Shown here piece after piece: positions 25,884-33,375 of a DNA stretch of 64,000 nt. Source of the DNA: Bog-473 sp052140165. Its GTDB lineage: Bacteria > Actinomycetota > Acidimicrobiia > Acidimicrobiales > RAAP-2. Location: NCBI GenBank assembly GCA_052140165.1, contig JBKQUM010000078.1, positions 15,072 through 79,071 on the forward strand. The letters are read 5' to 3'. Positions within the stretch are counted from its first letter, which is position 1. Every line of letters starts with the position of its first letter. The translations under genes were made by a program, and so were the position numbers. Below the pieces are notes generated by a model. That model did no database searches and was not told where the DNA came from. It saw nothing but the letters and a program-made list of their open reading frames with translations.

Positions 25884-26501
25884 ATGCCTCACGCATCAGA
25901 AGCCCCCAGGATCACGGCTGCCGGGGCCGACCTCGAGTCGGCTGGCCGGGTCTTCCAGCAGCTCCTCAAGGAGCGCATCGTGTTCATCGGCAGCGCGATC
26001 GACCAGGTGACGGCCAACCTCGTCTGCGCCCAGCTCATCCTCCTGGAGGCCGAGGACCCCGACAAGGACATCTCGCTGTACATCAACTCCCCGGGCGGCT
26101 CGGTCACCGACGGCCTGGCCATCTACGACACCATGCAGTACGTGCGCCCCGACGTCTCGACCATCTGCGTCGGACTGGCCGCCAGCATGGGCCAGTTCCT
26201 GCTCTGCGCCGGCGCTCCCGGCAAGCGGTACGCCCTTCCGCATTCGCGCATCCTCATGCACCAGCCTTCGGGATCCATGCAGGGCCAGGCAGCGGACATC
26301 GCGATCCAGGCCGAGCAGATCATCTACCTGAAGCGGATGATGGCGGAGCGCATCGCCTTCCACACCGGGCAGCCGCTCGAGCGGATCGAGACGGATTCGG
26401 ACCGCGACCGCTGGTTCACCGCCGACGAGGCGTGCGAGTACGGCTTCATCGACAAGGTCATCGACCATTCGACGGCCACCGCAGCGGCAGGGAACAAATA
26501 G
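25884..26501 (+). CDS. clpP: ATP-dependent Clp protease proteolytic subunit
   Basis: A 205-residue ClpP serine protease subunit that forms the proteolytic chamber with ClpX/ClpC. The catalytic triad is visible as Ser101 in GLAASMGQFLL, His126 in RILMHQPSG and Asp171 in IETDSDRDRW. ATG 25884 gives a short N-terminal leader before ESAGRVFQQLLKERIVF. Actinobacteria often have two clpP genes next to tig/clpX; this one stands alone, between tRNA-Leu (divergent) and an ABC exporter gene that starts only two bases after its stop. That placement is unusual. Confidence 0.95.
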   Translation: MPHASEAPRITAAGADLESAGRVFQQLLKERIVFIGSAIDQVTANLVCAQLILLEAEDPDKDISLYINSPGGSVTDGLAIYDTMQYVRPDVSTICVGLAASMGQFLLCAGAPGKRYALPHSRILMHQPSGSMQGQAADIAIQAEQIIYLKRMMAERIAFHTGQPLERIETDSDRDRWFTADEACEYGFIDKVIDHSTATAAAGNK

Positions 26502-26503
26502 GC

Positions 26504-27532
26504 ATGGCTCTGGACGTCCCGGCCCCCTCTTCGGACGCAGACCGGAGACTCGAGGGGGCCGCCGAGGAGCGGGTGGCGGACAACAGTCCGATGGCGGCCA
26601 AGGCGATCGGCGTCAGCGCCGTCGCGGCGCGGCGCGGTTCCACGACCCGCGTGGTCAGCCCGACCATCAGCGTGCGCAAGAGGCTGCGCGAGATCTGGCT
26701 GTCCCGCGAGCTGCTGATCTACCTCGTCCGCACGGAAATCAAGGTCAAGTACAAGAATTCGGTCCTGGGTCTGGTGTGGTCGATGATCGCCCCGGCCATG
26801 ACGCTGGCCATCTACTACGTGGTCTTCAAGATCGTGCTCGGCAACAAGATGCCGAACTTCGTGATCTTCCTCTTCGCCGGCCTGCTGCTCTGGAACCTCT
26901 TCTCCCTCGGCGTACTGACCGGCACGGGCGTCGTGGTGAACAACTCGGGCATCATCAAGAAGGTCTCGTTCCCGCGCGAGATCCTCGCGCTGGCGGCCGT
27001 CGGTTCGGCCTGCGTCTTCTTCTTCTTCCAGGCCATCGTCATGGTCATCTTCATGGTCGCCCTGCACGCTGCGCCCGACCTGGAATACCTGCCGGTGCTG
27101 CTCCTGGCCCTGATCACGGGCGTCGTCCTGGCGTCGGCCCTCGCGGTGCTCCTGTCCTCCATCAACGTGTACCTGCGCGACACGCAGCATCTGATCGAGG
27201 TGATCCTCACCGCCTGGTTCTGGGCGTGCCCCATCGTGTACGCCTACCAGGCGTCGATCGGCAACAAGCTCGGGCCCAAGAGCCTGACCTGGGTCTACTT
27301 CTTGAACCCGATGGTGCCGCTCGTCCTTTCGTTCCAGCGCTGCATCTACGCCCACCCGACCACCTACGCCTGGGTCAACGGGGTCTACACCACGTTCTAC
27401 GTCCTGCCGACCAAGGGGATGGGGTGGTACGTCGGGCTCGACCTGGCGGTGCTGTTCCTCTCGCTGTGCCTCTTCCTGGTCGCCCTCGCCGTCTTCGGAC
27501 GGCTCGAGGGCAACTTCGCCGAGGAGCTCTGA
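26504..27532 (+). CDS. ABC-2 type polysaccharide export permease (Wzm-like)
   Basis: A 342-residue inner-membrane protein: about 80 soluble N-terminal residues, then six predicted helices. LIYLVRTEIKVKYKNSVLGLVWS is the entry motif of Wzm/TagG-type permeases, and INVYLRDTQHLIEVIL is typical of the second half. Together with the ATPase at 27534 it should export an undecaprenyl- or lipid-linked glycan across the membrane. ATG 26504 comes two bases after the clpP stop, so it may be transcribed from the clpP promoter. The ATPase gene starts one base after its stop. Confidence 0.9.
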   Translation: MALDVPAPSSDADRRLEGAAEERVADNSPMAAKAIGVSAVAARRGSTTRVVSPTISVRKRLREIWLSRELLIYLVRTEIKVKYKNSVLGLVWSMIAPAMTLAIYYVVFKIVLGNKMPNFVIFLFAGLLLWNLFSLGVLTGTGVVVNNSGIIKKVSFPREILALAAVGSACVFFFFQAIVMVIFMVALHAAPDLEYLPVLLLALITGVVLASALAVLLSSINVYLRDTQHLIEVILTAWFWACPIVYAYQASIGNKLGPKSLTWVYFLNPMVPLVLSFQRCIYAHPTTYAWVNGVYTTFYVLPTKGMGWYVGLDLAVLFLSLCLFLVALAVFGRLEGNFAEEL

Positions 27533-27533
27533 G

Positions 27534-28817
27534 GTGGGCGACTTCGCCGTCGACGTGCGCGACGTCTCCAAGCGGTTCCAGCTGGCCCATGGCAGGCACA
27601 ACTCGCTCAAGGAGCGCATCATCCACGGTGGGCGGCGCCAGCAGACAGACGACTTCTGGGCCCTGAACGGCGTGTCCCTGACCGTCAACGAGGGTGAGAC
27701 CGTCGGCATCCTCGGGCGCAACGGCTCGGGCAAGTCGACCCTGCTCAAGTGCATCTGCGGTGTGCTCCAGCCCACGTCGGGCGAGGTGGCGGTGCGGGGC
27801 AAGCTGGCTGGCCTCCTGGAACTCGGCGCCGGTTTCCAGCAGGACCTGACCGGCCGGGAGAACATCTACCTGAACGGCTCGTTGCTCGGCATGTCCAAGC
27901 GCGAAGTCGACAAGGTCTTCGACGCCATCGTGGACTTCTCCGAGCTCGAGGAGTTCATCGACGGTGCCGTCAAGTTCTACTCGTCGGGGATGTACGTGCG
28001 GCTGGGCTTTGCGGTGGCCGTGAACGTGGACCCCGACGTCCTGGTGGTGGACGAGGTGCTCGCTGTGGGCGACGAGCGCTTCCAGCGCAAGTGCATGGAG
28101 CGGATCAAGCAGTTCCAGGAGGAGGGGCGGACCATCCTGTTGGTGACGCACTCGCCCGACACCGTGCGCAGTATCTGCGACCGGGGGATCGTGCTCAGCC
28201 ACGGCAGGTTGGTGGCCGAGGCCGAGCCCGGCGAGGCCGCCCGCATCTTCCGGGAGGGCCTGATGGCTGAGGGCGCTGGCATCTCCATCGCCGACCCGAC
28301 GCTCGTTGCCGTGCCGGCGATGCCGACGGCCGACGGCACGGGCTCGTTGCCCGACGCCGAGCGGCCGGTCCGGTTCCGCTCCGTGCACCGCATCTACTCG
28401 GGTGACAACACCGTGCCGTACATGCGCACGGGCGACGACCTCACGATCCGTGTGGAGTTCGAGGCGTTGTACCCGACCGAGGACGTGGTGTTCTCGCTCG
28501 AGATCCGCGACAGCGGGAACAACGCGGTGATTCGCACCGACACCTCGATCATCGGCGTGGAGATCGACGCCCCCCGTGGCACGAGCGTCATGCACTTCGG
28601 GGTCGTCGGGGTACCGCTGCTCGACGGAGTGTTCTCCTTCGCCCTCGGGATCCAGAGCAGGGGTGGCGTCCTCTACGACTGGCTCGAGCAGGCGGGGACC
28701 TTCGAGGTCATGAACCCCGGCAAGACGACAGGCCTCCTCCGGCTCGACGTGCATGCGGCGTTGATCTCGACCGAGAGCGACGTCGGCTCCTCCGCCGCGC
28801 TGGCGCAGCCCCTCTGA
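27534..28817 (+). CDS. ABC polysaccharide export ATPase with C-terminal glycan-recognition domain (Wzt-like)
   Basis: A 427-residue ABC ATPase. Walker A is GILGRNGSGKSTLLK near residue 62, the signature region is YSSGMYVRLGFAVAV, and Walker B is VLVVDEVLAVGDERF. Residues from about 285 form a Wzt C-terminal beta-sandwich domain (TGDDLTIRVEFEALYPTEDV, FSLEIRDSGNNAV), which in O-antigen exporters recognises the finished chain end. GTG 27534 has an AGGAG site within the end of the permease gene. The C-domain points to regulated export of a modified (for example methyl-capped) polymer, in keeping with the methyltransferase-like genes nearby. Confidence 0.92.
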   Translation: MGDFAVDVRDVSKRFQLAHGRHNSLKERIIHGGRRQQTDDFWALNGVSLTVNEGETVGILGRNGSGKSTLLKCICGVLQPTSGEVAVRGKLAGLLELGAGFQQDLTGRENIYLNGSLLGMSKREVDKVFDAIVDFSELEEFIDGAVKFYSSGMYVRLGFAVAVNVDPDVLVVDEVLAVGDERFQRKCMERIKQFQEEGRTILLVTHSPDTVRSICDRGIVLSHGRLVAEAEPGEAARIFREGLMAEGAGISIADPTLVAVPAMPTADGTGSLPDAERPVRFRSVHRIYSGDNTVPYMRTGDDLTIRVEFEALYPTEDVVFSLEIRDSGNNAVIRTDTSIIGVEIDAPRGTSVMHFGVVGVPLLDGVFSFALGIQSRGGVLYDWLEQAGTFEVMNPGKTTGLLRLDVHAALISTESDVGSSAALAQPL

Positions 28818-28831
28818 GCACGACTCGGACC

Positions 28832-29842
28832 ATGAGCGACAACGAGGCGACGCTGCCGGCAGATCCCCGGGCCTACGTGGAGCAGGTCATGGCGGAAATC
28901 GCAGAGGAGGTGCGCCTGCGCCGCGCCTCGGGCGACCTGCCGCCCAAGCTCGAGCGCGAGCTCGACGAGCTGTTCCTGGCGCATTCCCCGGTCGCCGGCC
29001 GGGGGGGCGACCTGGGCGAGGCCCTGCGGATGGTCGATGCCGCCACGTTCATCGATCCGGTCGTGCCGGTCGAGTCGGAGCGCGCCGCCGGTGCCGTCGT
29101 CAAGAAGGGCATGCGCTCGCTGCTTCTCTGGTACGTCGGGTGGCTCACCCATCAGATGAGCCAGTCGGCCTCCGCGGTGAGCCGCGCCCTGCACATCGTC
29201 GACGATCGCCTGCAGCAGCTGGAGCGCCAGGTGGAGGTCCAGCGGGTCCCGGGCGCGACGGTGGTCGAATTCCCTGACTTGGACGGTCCGGACGCCTGGT
29301 GGGTCGAGCCGGCGATCGCCGCCGTGGCCAAGGCCCCCGGACGCGTCCTGCACGCGGCGTGCGGCGACGGGTGGCTGGTGCGGCGCATCGCAGCAGCCGG
29401 CGGCGATGCCTACGGCGTCGATCCTCGTTCCCACGTCGTGGACAGGGCCGAGCTCGGCATCCTCGACCTGCGCGGCGAAGGTCTGGCCGAGCACCTGCGC
29501 GCCGTGGCCGCGGCCGGCCTGGGCGGCATCGTGCTGAGCGGCCTCGTGGACGGGATGGCCGGTGGCGAGCGCACCCAGTTGCTCACCGCCATCGCGACCC
29601 GGCTGGCGCCCGGCGGGACGCTCGTCGTGCACTGCGTGAGCCGCGACACCTGGAATTCGGCCACCGCCCCGCCCGAGGCCGATCTCTCCCCGGGGCGGCC
29701 ACTGCGGCCCGAGACATGGTGCCACCTCCTGGAGGAAAGCGGCTACGAGGCGGCCGCCCAGCCGGGCCCGGGTGGCGGGGACTTCCTCATCATCGCGGTC
29801 CGCTCCAGTGTCGTCACGCCGTACCCGCCGACGGAGCGGTGA
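28832..29842 (+). CDS. Methyltransferase-like protein, copy A
   Basis: A 336-residue protein. Residues 1-150 are helical with many charged residues (RRASGDLPPKLERELDELFL and a coiled-coil-like VDDRLQQLERQVEVQ). Residues from about 165 look like a class I SAM-methyltransferase fold: RVLHAACGDGWLVRRIAAAGG and GGIVLSGLVDGMAGGERTQLL. The SAM loop is A-C-G-D-G. A similar protein starts the second cassette at 42180. Target unknown; a glycan-end methyl cap or a scaffold for the glycosyltransferases are possible roles. The stop overlaps the next gene (GTGA). Confidence 0.65.
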   Translation: MSDNEATLPADPRAYVEQVMAEIAEEVRLRRASGDLPPKLERELDELFLAHSPVAGRGGDLGEALRMVDAATFIDPVVPVESERAAGAVVKKGMRSLLLWYVGWLTHQMSQSASAVSRALHIVDDRLQQLERQVEVQRVPGATVVEFPDLDGPDAWWVEPAIAAVAKAPGRVLHAACGDGWLVRRIAAAGGDAYGVDPRSHVVDRAELGILDLRGEGLAEHLRAVAAAGLGGIVLSGLVDGMAGGERTQLLTAIATRLAPGGTLVVHCVSRDTWNSATAPPEADLSPGRPLRPETWCHLLEESGYEAAAQPGPGGGDFLIIAVRSSVVTPYPPTER

Positions 29843-30942
29843 GCGCCGCCGCCGGGAGGCCGGTGGCCGTCCACCAGTTCATCCCCGCCCTCAACCCGCA
29901 CGACGCGACGGGCACGCACACCCTCAAGCTGAGGGACGCCCTGCGCGCCGCAGGATGGCGGTCGGAGATCTTCGCCGAGGCGATCCACGACGACCTGGCC
30001 CCCGAGGCCTACAAGCACTGGATGTACCCGGAGCACGCGGCGGAGGGTGACGTCGCCATCTACCAGTTCACCACGTCGTCGGCCGTGGCGGGCTATCTGA
30101 CCGAGCACCGGCTCCCGCTGATCCTGGACTTTCACAACTTCACCGGGCCCGAGCTCTTCGCCGGCTGGGAGCCCCGCGGCGAGCAACGGGCGGTCAGGGC
30201 GGCCGATGAGCTGGCGCTGCTGGCACCCCAGGCTGTGCTGGGCCTGGCCAAGAGCTCGTTCAGCGAGCGTGAGCTCCGCCGGGCCGGGTGCCGGCGCACG
30301 GCGGTGGTCCCCGTCCTGGCCGACTACGGCCGCGTCGCGGGACCGCCCGACCCCCGCGTCGCCGCGGAGCTGGTCGCGCTCGGGGCGGACGGTGGCGCCG
30401 ACATCCTCTTCGTGGGGCGGATCGTGCCGTCGAAGGCGCAGCACGAGCTCGTCAAGGCGCTCTGGGCCTACCGCCGCCTCTATGACGCGCAGGCCCGGCT
30501 GCACCTCGTCGGGGGCACGTCGAGCTTCGAGTACACCAAGGCGCTGCAGGGGTTCGCCCACGACCTCGGCCTCTCGGCCGCGGTCCGCATGACCGGCGAA
30601 GTGTCGGACGCGTCGCTCGCCGCCTACTTCGGTGCGGCCGACGTCTATCTGTCGCTGTCGGCCCACGAGGGGTTCGGGGTCCCGCTGGTGGAGGCCATGG
30701 TGGCCGGGGTGCCCGTGGTCACCCGCGGCGCGGGCGCGGTGGCCGAGACGGTGTCCGGCGCCGCCCTGGTGCTGGCCGCCGCCGATCCGGCCTACATCGC
30801 GGCCGCCCTGCACAGGGTCTGCAGCGACGACCGGCTGCGCGCCACTCTGACCGCCTCGGGACGTCTGCGCGGAGCCGAGCTGTCGGGGGACGCGGCAGCC
30901 ATCCGGATCGTCGACGCGGTCAGCGGAGCGGTGGCCCGGTGA
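29839..30942 (+). CDS. Glycosyltransferase family 4 (HNxT subgroup)
   Basis: A 367-residue GT-B glycosyltransferase with an N-terminal VHQFIPALNPHDATGTHTL segment and the donor-site motif AHEGFGVPLVEAM. It belongs to one subgroup with the enzymes at 43175, 44266 and 46878: all have a start of the form HxFxPxL..D, a motif like DFHNFTGPELFAGWEP, and a final E-G-F-x-V-P. GTG 29839 overlaps the methyltransferase-like stop, and its own stop overlaps the next glycosyltransferase (GTGA), so these three genes are one translational unit. Sugar and acceptor unknown. Confidence 0.85.
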   Translation: MSAAAGRPVAVHQFIPALNPHDATGTHTLKLRDALRAAGWRSEIFAEAIHDDLAPEAYKHWMYPEHAAEGDVAIYQFTTSSAVAGYLTEHRLPLILDFHNFTGPELFAGWEPRGEQRAVRAADELALLAPQAVLGLAKSSFSERELRRAGCRRTAVVPVLADYGRVAGPPDPRVAAELVALGADGGADILFVGRIVPSKAQHELVKALWAYRRLYDAQARLHLVGGTSSFEYTKALQGFAHDLGLSAAVRMTGEVSDASLAAYFGAADVYLSLSAHEGFGVPLVEAMVAGVPVVTRGAGAVAETVSGAALVLAAADPAYIAAALHRVCSDDRLRATLTASGRLRGAELSGDAAAIRIVDAVSGAVAR

Positions 30943-32144
30943 GCCCCAAGGTGGCGTTCGTCACCCCGCGCTACGGGACCCAGGTGATGGGCGGCGCCGA
31001 GACGGGGGCGCGGCGGTTGGCCGAAGAGCTGCGGGCCCACACCGGCTGGGAGTCCGAGGTCCACACGACCTGCGCCCTCGACCCGCACACCTGGGCCGAC
31101 GAGCTGGACCCGGGGACCACGGAGGTCAACGGGGTCCCGGTGCACCGCCACCGCGGCACGCACGGTCGGCTGCCCGACTTCTACGGGTTGGACGGGCTCG
31201 TGCGGCTGGCGCCGCGCACGGCGACCCTGGACCAGGGCAGGCGGTGGGTCGACTACAACGGCCCGGTCTCGGCGGATCTGGTGGCCGCCGTCAGTGCGTC
31301 GGACGCCGACGTCGTCGCCTTCTACCCCTACATGTACCACCCCACGGTGGCGGCGATCGGCAAGGTCCGGGCGCCGGCCGTGCTGCACCCGGCCGCGCAC
31401 GACGAGCCCGCGCTGTACCTGCCCGTGTTCCGGGGCACCTTCGGGGATGCGGACGCCTTCTGCTTCCACACGGCGTCCGAGCGCCGACTCGTCGAGCGGA
31501 TGTACCCGGTGGCCGAGCGGCCCCAGATCGTGCTGGGCCTCGGTGTGGGGGAGTCGGAGGGCGCCGGCCGGCCGGGCGGCGAATTGGTGGGCCTGGGGGA
31601 CCGGCCGTACATCGTGAGCGTGGGAAGGGTCGACGAGCACAAGGGCTCGAAGATGCTGGCCTCGTACTTCGCGGCCTACAAGGAGCGCCATCCCGGGCCC
31701 CTGGCCCTGGCCCTGGTCGGGCCGGTCTCGGTGGAGCTGCCGCCCCACCCCGACATCGTGGTCACAGGGCCCGTGAACGAGCCGGACAAGTGGGACATCG
31801 TGCACGACGCCCTGGTGGCGGTCTCGCCCTCGGCGCTCGAGTCGTTTTCCCTCGTGGTGCTCGAGGCCTGGGTCGACCGGGTCGCGGTGCTGGTCAACGG
31901 CGCCTGCGGGCCGACCCGCGAGCACGCCGAGAGCTCCGGGGGCGGGCTGTGGTTCACCTCCTACCCCGAGTTCGAGGCCGTGCTCGAGCGCCTCGTCACC
32001 GGCGTCGAGCTGCGCGCGGTGCTGGGCGCCCGTGGGCGGGACTACGTGGACAGGCACTTCCAGTGGCCCGTGCTCATCGCCCGCTACGACGAGTTCCTCA
32101 ATTCGGTGGTCGAACGCGGGCGGGGGACACCCGGACTGTTCTGA
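30939..32144 (+). CDS. Glycosyltransferase family 4, paralogue of the 4.0-kb gene
   Basis: A 401-residue GT-B enzyme. KVAFVTPRYGTQVMGGAETG at the N-terminus and SALESFSLVVLEAW at the donor site match the glycosyltransferase at 4038-5255 closely, including DADVVAFYPYMYHPTV, VLHPAAHDEPALYL and GACGPTREH. GTG 30939 overlaps the previous stop by four bases. It closes the first cassette of three co-translated genes behind the ABC exporter. The gene after it is convergent. Confidence 0.87.
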   Translation: MSPKVAFVTPRYGTQVMGGAETGARRLAEELRAHTGWESEVHTTCALDPHTWADELDPGTTEVNGVPVHRHRGTHGRLPDFYGLDGLVRLAPRTATLDQGRRWVDYNGPVSADLVAAVSASDADVVAFYPYMYHPTVAAIGKVRAPAVLHPAAHDEPALYLPVFRGTFGDADAFCFHTASERRLVERMYPVAERPQIVLGLGVGESEGAGRPGGELVGLGDRPYIVSVGRVDEHKGSKMLASYFAAYKERHPGPLALALVGPVSVELPPHPDIVVTGPVNEPDKWDIVHDALVAVSPSALESFSLVVLEAWVDRVAVLVNGACGPTREHAESSGGGLWFTSYPEFEAVLERLVTGVELRAVLGARGRDYVDRHFQWPVLIARYDEFLNSVVERGRGTPGLF

Positions 32145-32166
32145 GCGCAGCCCCGGGAGCCCGCGC

Positions 32167-33081
32167 TCACGCGTCCTGGCGCTGTCCCACCACCGTGTAC
32201 ATGCGCTGCTCAATCGCATCGCTCGCCATGTCGTGGGCGAGGTAGTGGCGCTGGCTGTGCATGGTCGTCTCGGTCCGTCCGAAGCCCAGCCGGGAGAGCA
32301 TGGAGACCACCGCTCCCGGGTAGATCGACCACCAGTTGGTGACGTGGTGCTCCGCCGACGGTGAAAAGCGCATGACGTTGGACTCGGGATCGTCCACGTC
32401 GTCCTGCAGCGGTTCGGTGACGATCATGGTCCCGGTCGTCCGCTGGGCGGCCTGCGACAGCGCCCCCCATGGCTCACGCAGGTGCAGCAGGATCGCCCCG
32501 ACCAGCGTGATGTCGAACGTCCCGAGGTCGGCCGGCATGTCGTAGATGCTGCCCTGGACGAATTTGGCCGACGACCCGAGTGTGCGGTGCAGGTACCACC
32601 ACGCGTCGTGGTTCCGGTCGATCGTCTCCTGCATGACGCGCAGCTTCTCGTCGGGCTCGTCGTGCCCCCTGATGGGCAGCACATCGATCGACACGTCGAA
32701 TCCGGCCTCGAAGGCGACCACCTCGGCCCCCATGCGCTCCAGATAGAAGGTCAGGTACCCGGTGGCCGGGCCCAGCTCGAGCACCCGCTTGCCCGCGACG
32801 TCCACACCGCCGAGGTAGGCGGTCTCGTGACCCCGCAGGTCCCACGCACCCGGCAGCACCCGCCCGTCGGGCAATTCGAAGGCGTGGTACCAGACGAAGT
32901 CGTCGAGGTCGGCGCCTTCGCGCCGCTTCGACTGGGCGGCCTGGAAGGCAGGGTCGAGCTGGCCGAGATACCCCTTGGGCGGGTAGGTGGGGAGGAGCGG
33001 CCGGCGTGGCGCCGAGACCCGGGCCGGGCGGGGGGTCGCTGCGCCGCCGGCCGTTCTCTCGGTGTCGTGTCGCTTGAACAT
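32167..33081 (-). CDS. SAM-dependent methyltransferase, paralogue A
   Basis: A 304-residue protein with a class I methyltransferase core: KRVLELGPATGYLTFYLERMGAEVVAF is the SAM loop, DITLVGAILLHLREPWGAL the active-site strand. A Pro/Arg-rich N-terminal 35 residues precede PPKGYLGQLDPAFQ, a segment also found in the paralogue at 40662-41708 (PPGYLGQLDPDFQ). The two share the WDL-x-G-x-E-x-x-Y-L-G-G motif before the SAM loop. The general type resembles DUF1698-like methyltransferases. Substrate unknown; sugar or lipid methylation fits the neighbourhood. Confidence 0.8.
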   Translation of the reverse strand: MFKRHDTERTAGGAATPRPARVSAPRRPLLPTYPPKGYLGQLDPAFQAAQSKRREGADLDDFVWYHAFELPDGRVLPGAWDLRGHETAYLGGVDVAGKRVLELGPATGYLTFYLERMGAEVVAFEAGFDVSIDVLPIRGHDEPDEKLRVMQETIDRNHDAWWYLHRTLGSSAKFVQGSIYDMPADLGTFDITLVGAILLHLREPWGALSQAAQRTTGTMIVTEPLQDDVDDPESNVMRFSPSAEHHVTNWWSIYPGAVVSMLSRLGFGRTETTMHSQRHYLAHDMASDAIEQRMYTVVGQRQDA

Positions 33082-33299
33082 GGGCCGTCACTCTAGGCCA
33101 GGGACCTGCCGCCACCCCGGACCAGGTGAGCGAGCCGGCTGGGTCGAACCCGTCCGTGGCGATCGAGTCCCAGACGAAGACTCGGCCCTCCAACGCCGAA
33201 TGCAGACGCTGGTGGATGCTTTGCCGGCGACGCTCGATGTGGCGGATATCAATGGGTGTTCCCCAACGGCGACGAGCACGACGAGCCAACCATCCGATA

Positions 33300-33327
33300 T
33301 TGATGACCCTGGGCGTTACGGTAGATT
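33300..33327 (+). promoter_or_regulatory. Possible sigma-70-type promoter for the secreted propeller gene
   Basis: TTGATG (33300-33305) and TAGATT (33322-33327) are 16 bases apart and lie about 50 bases before ATG 33376. The 294-base gap 33082-33375 holds nothing else I can support; its GC content looks lower than in the flanking genes. Confidence 0.4.
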
Positions 33328-33375
33328 GTCGCGTGTCATGACGGAGCGCTCCCTCCTGATCAATAGGTTGGAACG

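Noticed and set aside
26324..27865. 513-codon minus-strand frame opposite clpP and the exporter permease
   Set aside because: Translation is rich in Arg, Asp and His without any domain; the plus strand carries complete ClpP and Wzm motifs.
33082..33375. A small protein gene on the minus strand upstream of the methyltransferase
   Set aside because: Several short frames exist but none has a ribosome site, a domain or a convincing codon pattern.
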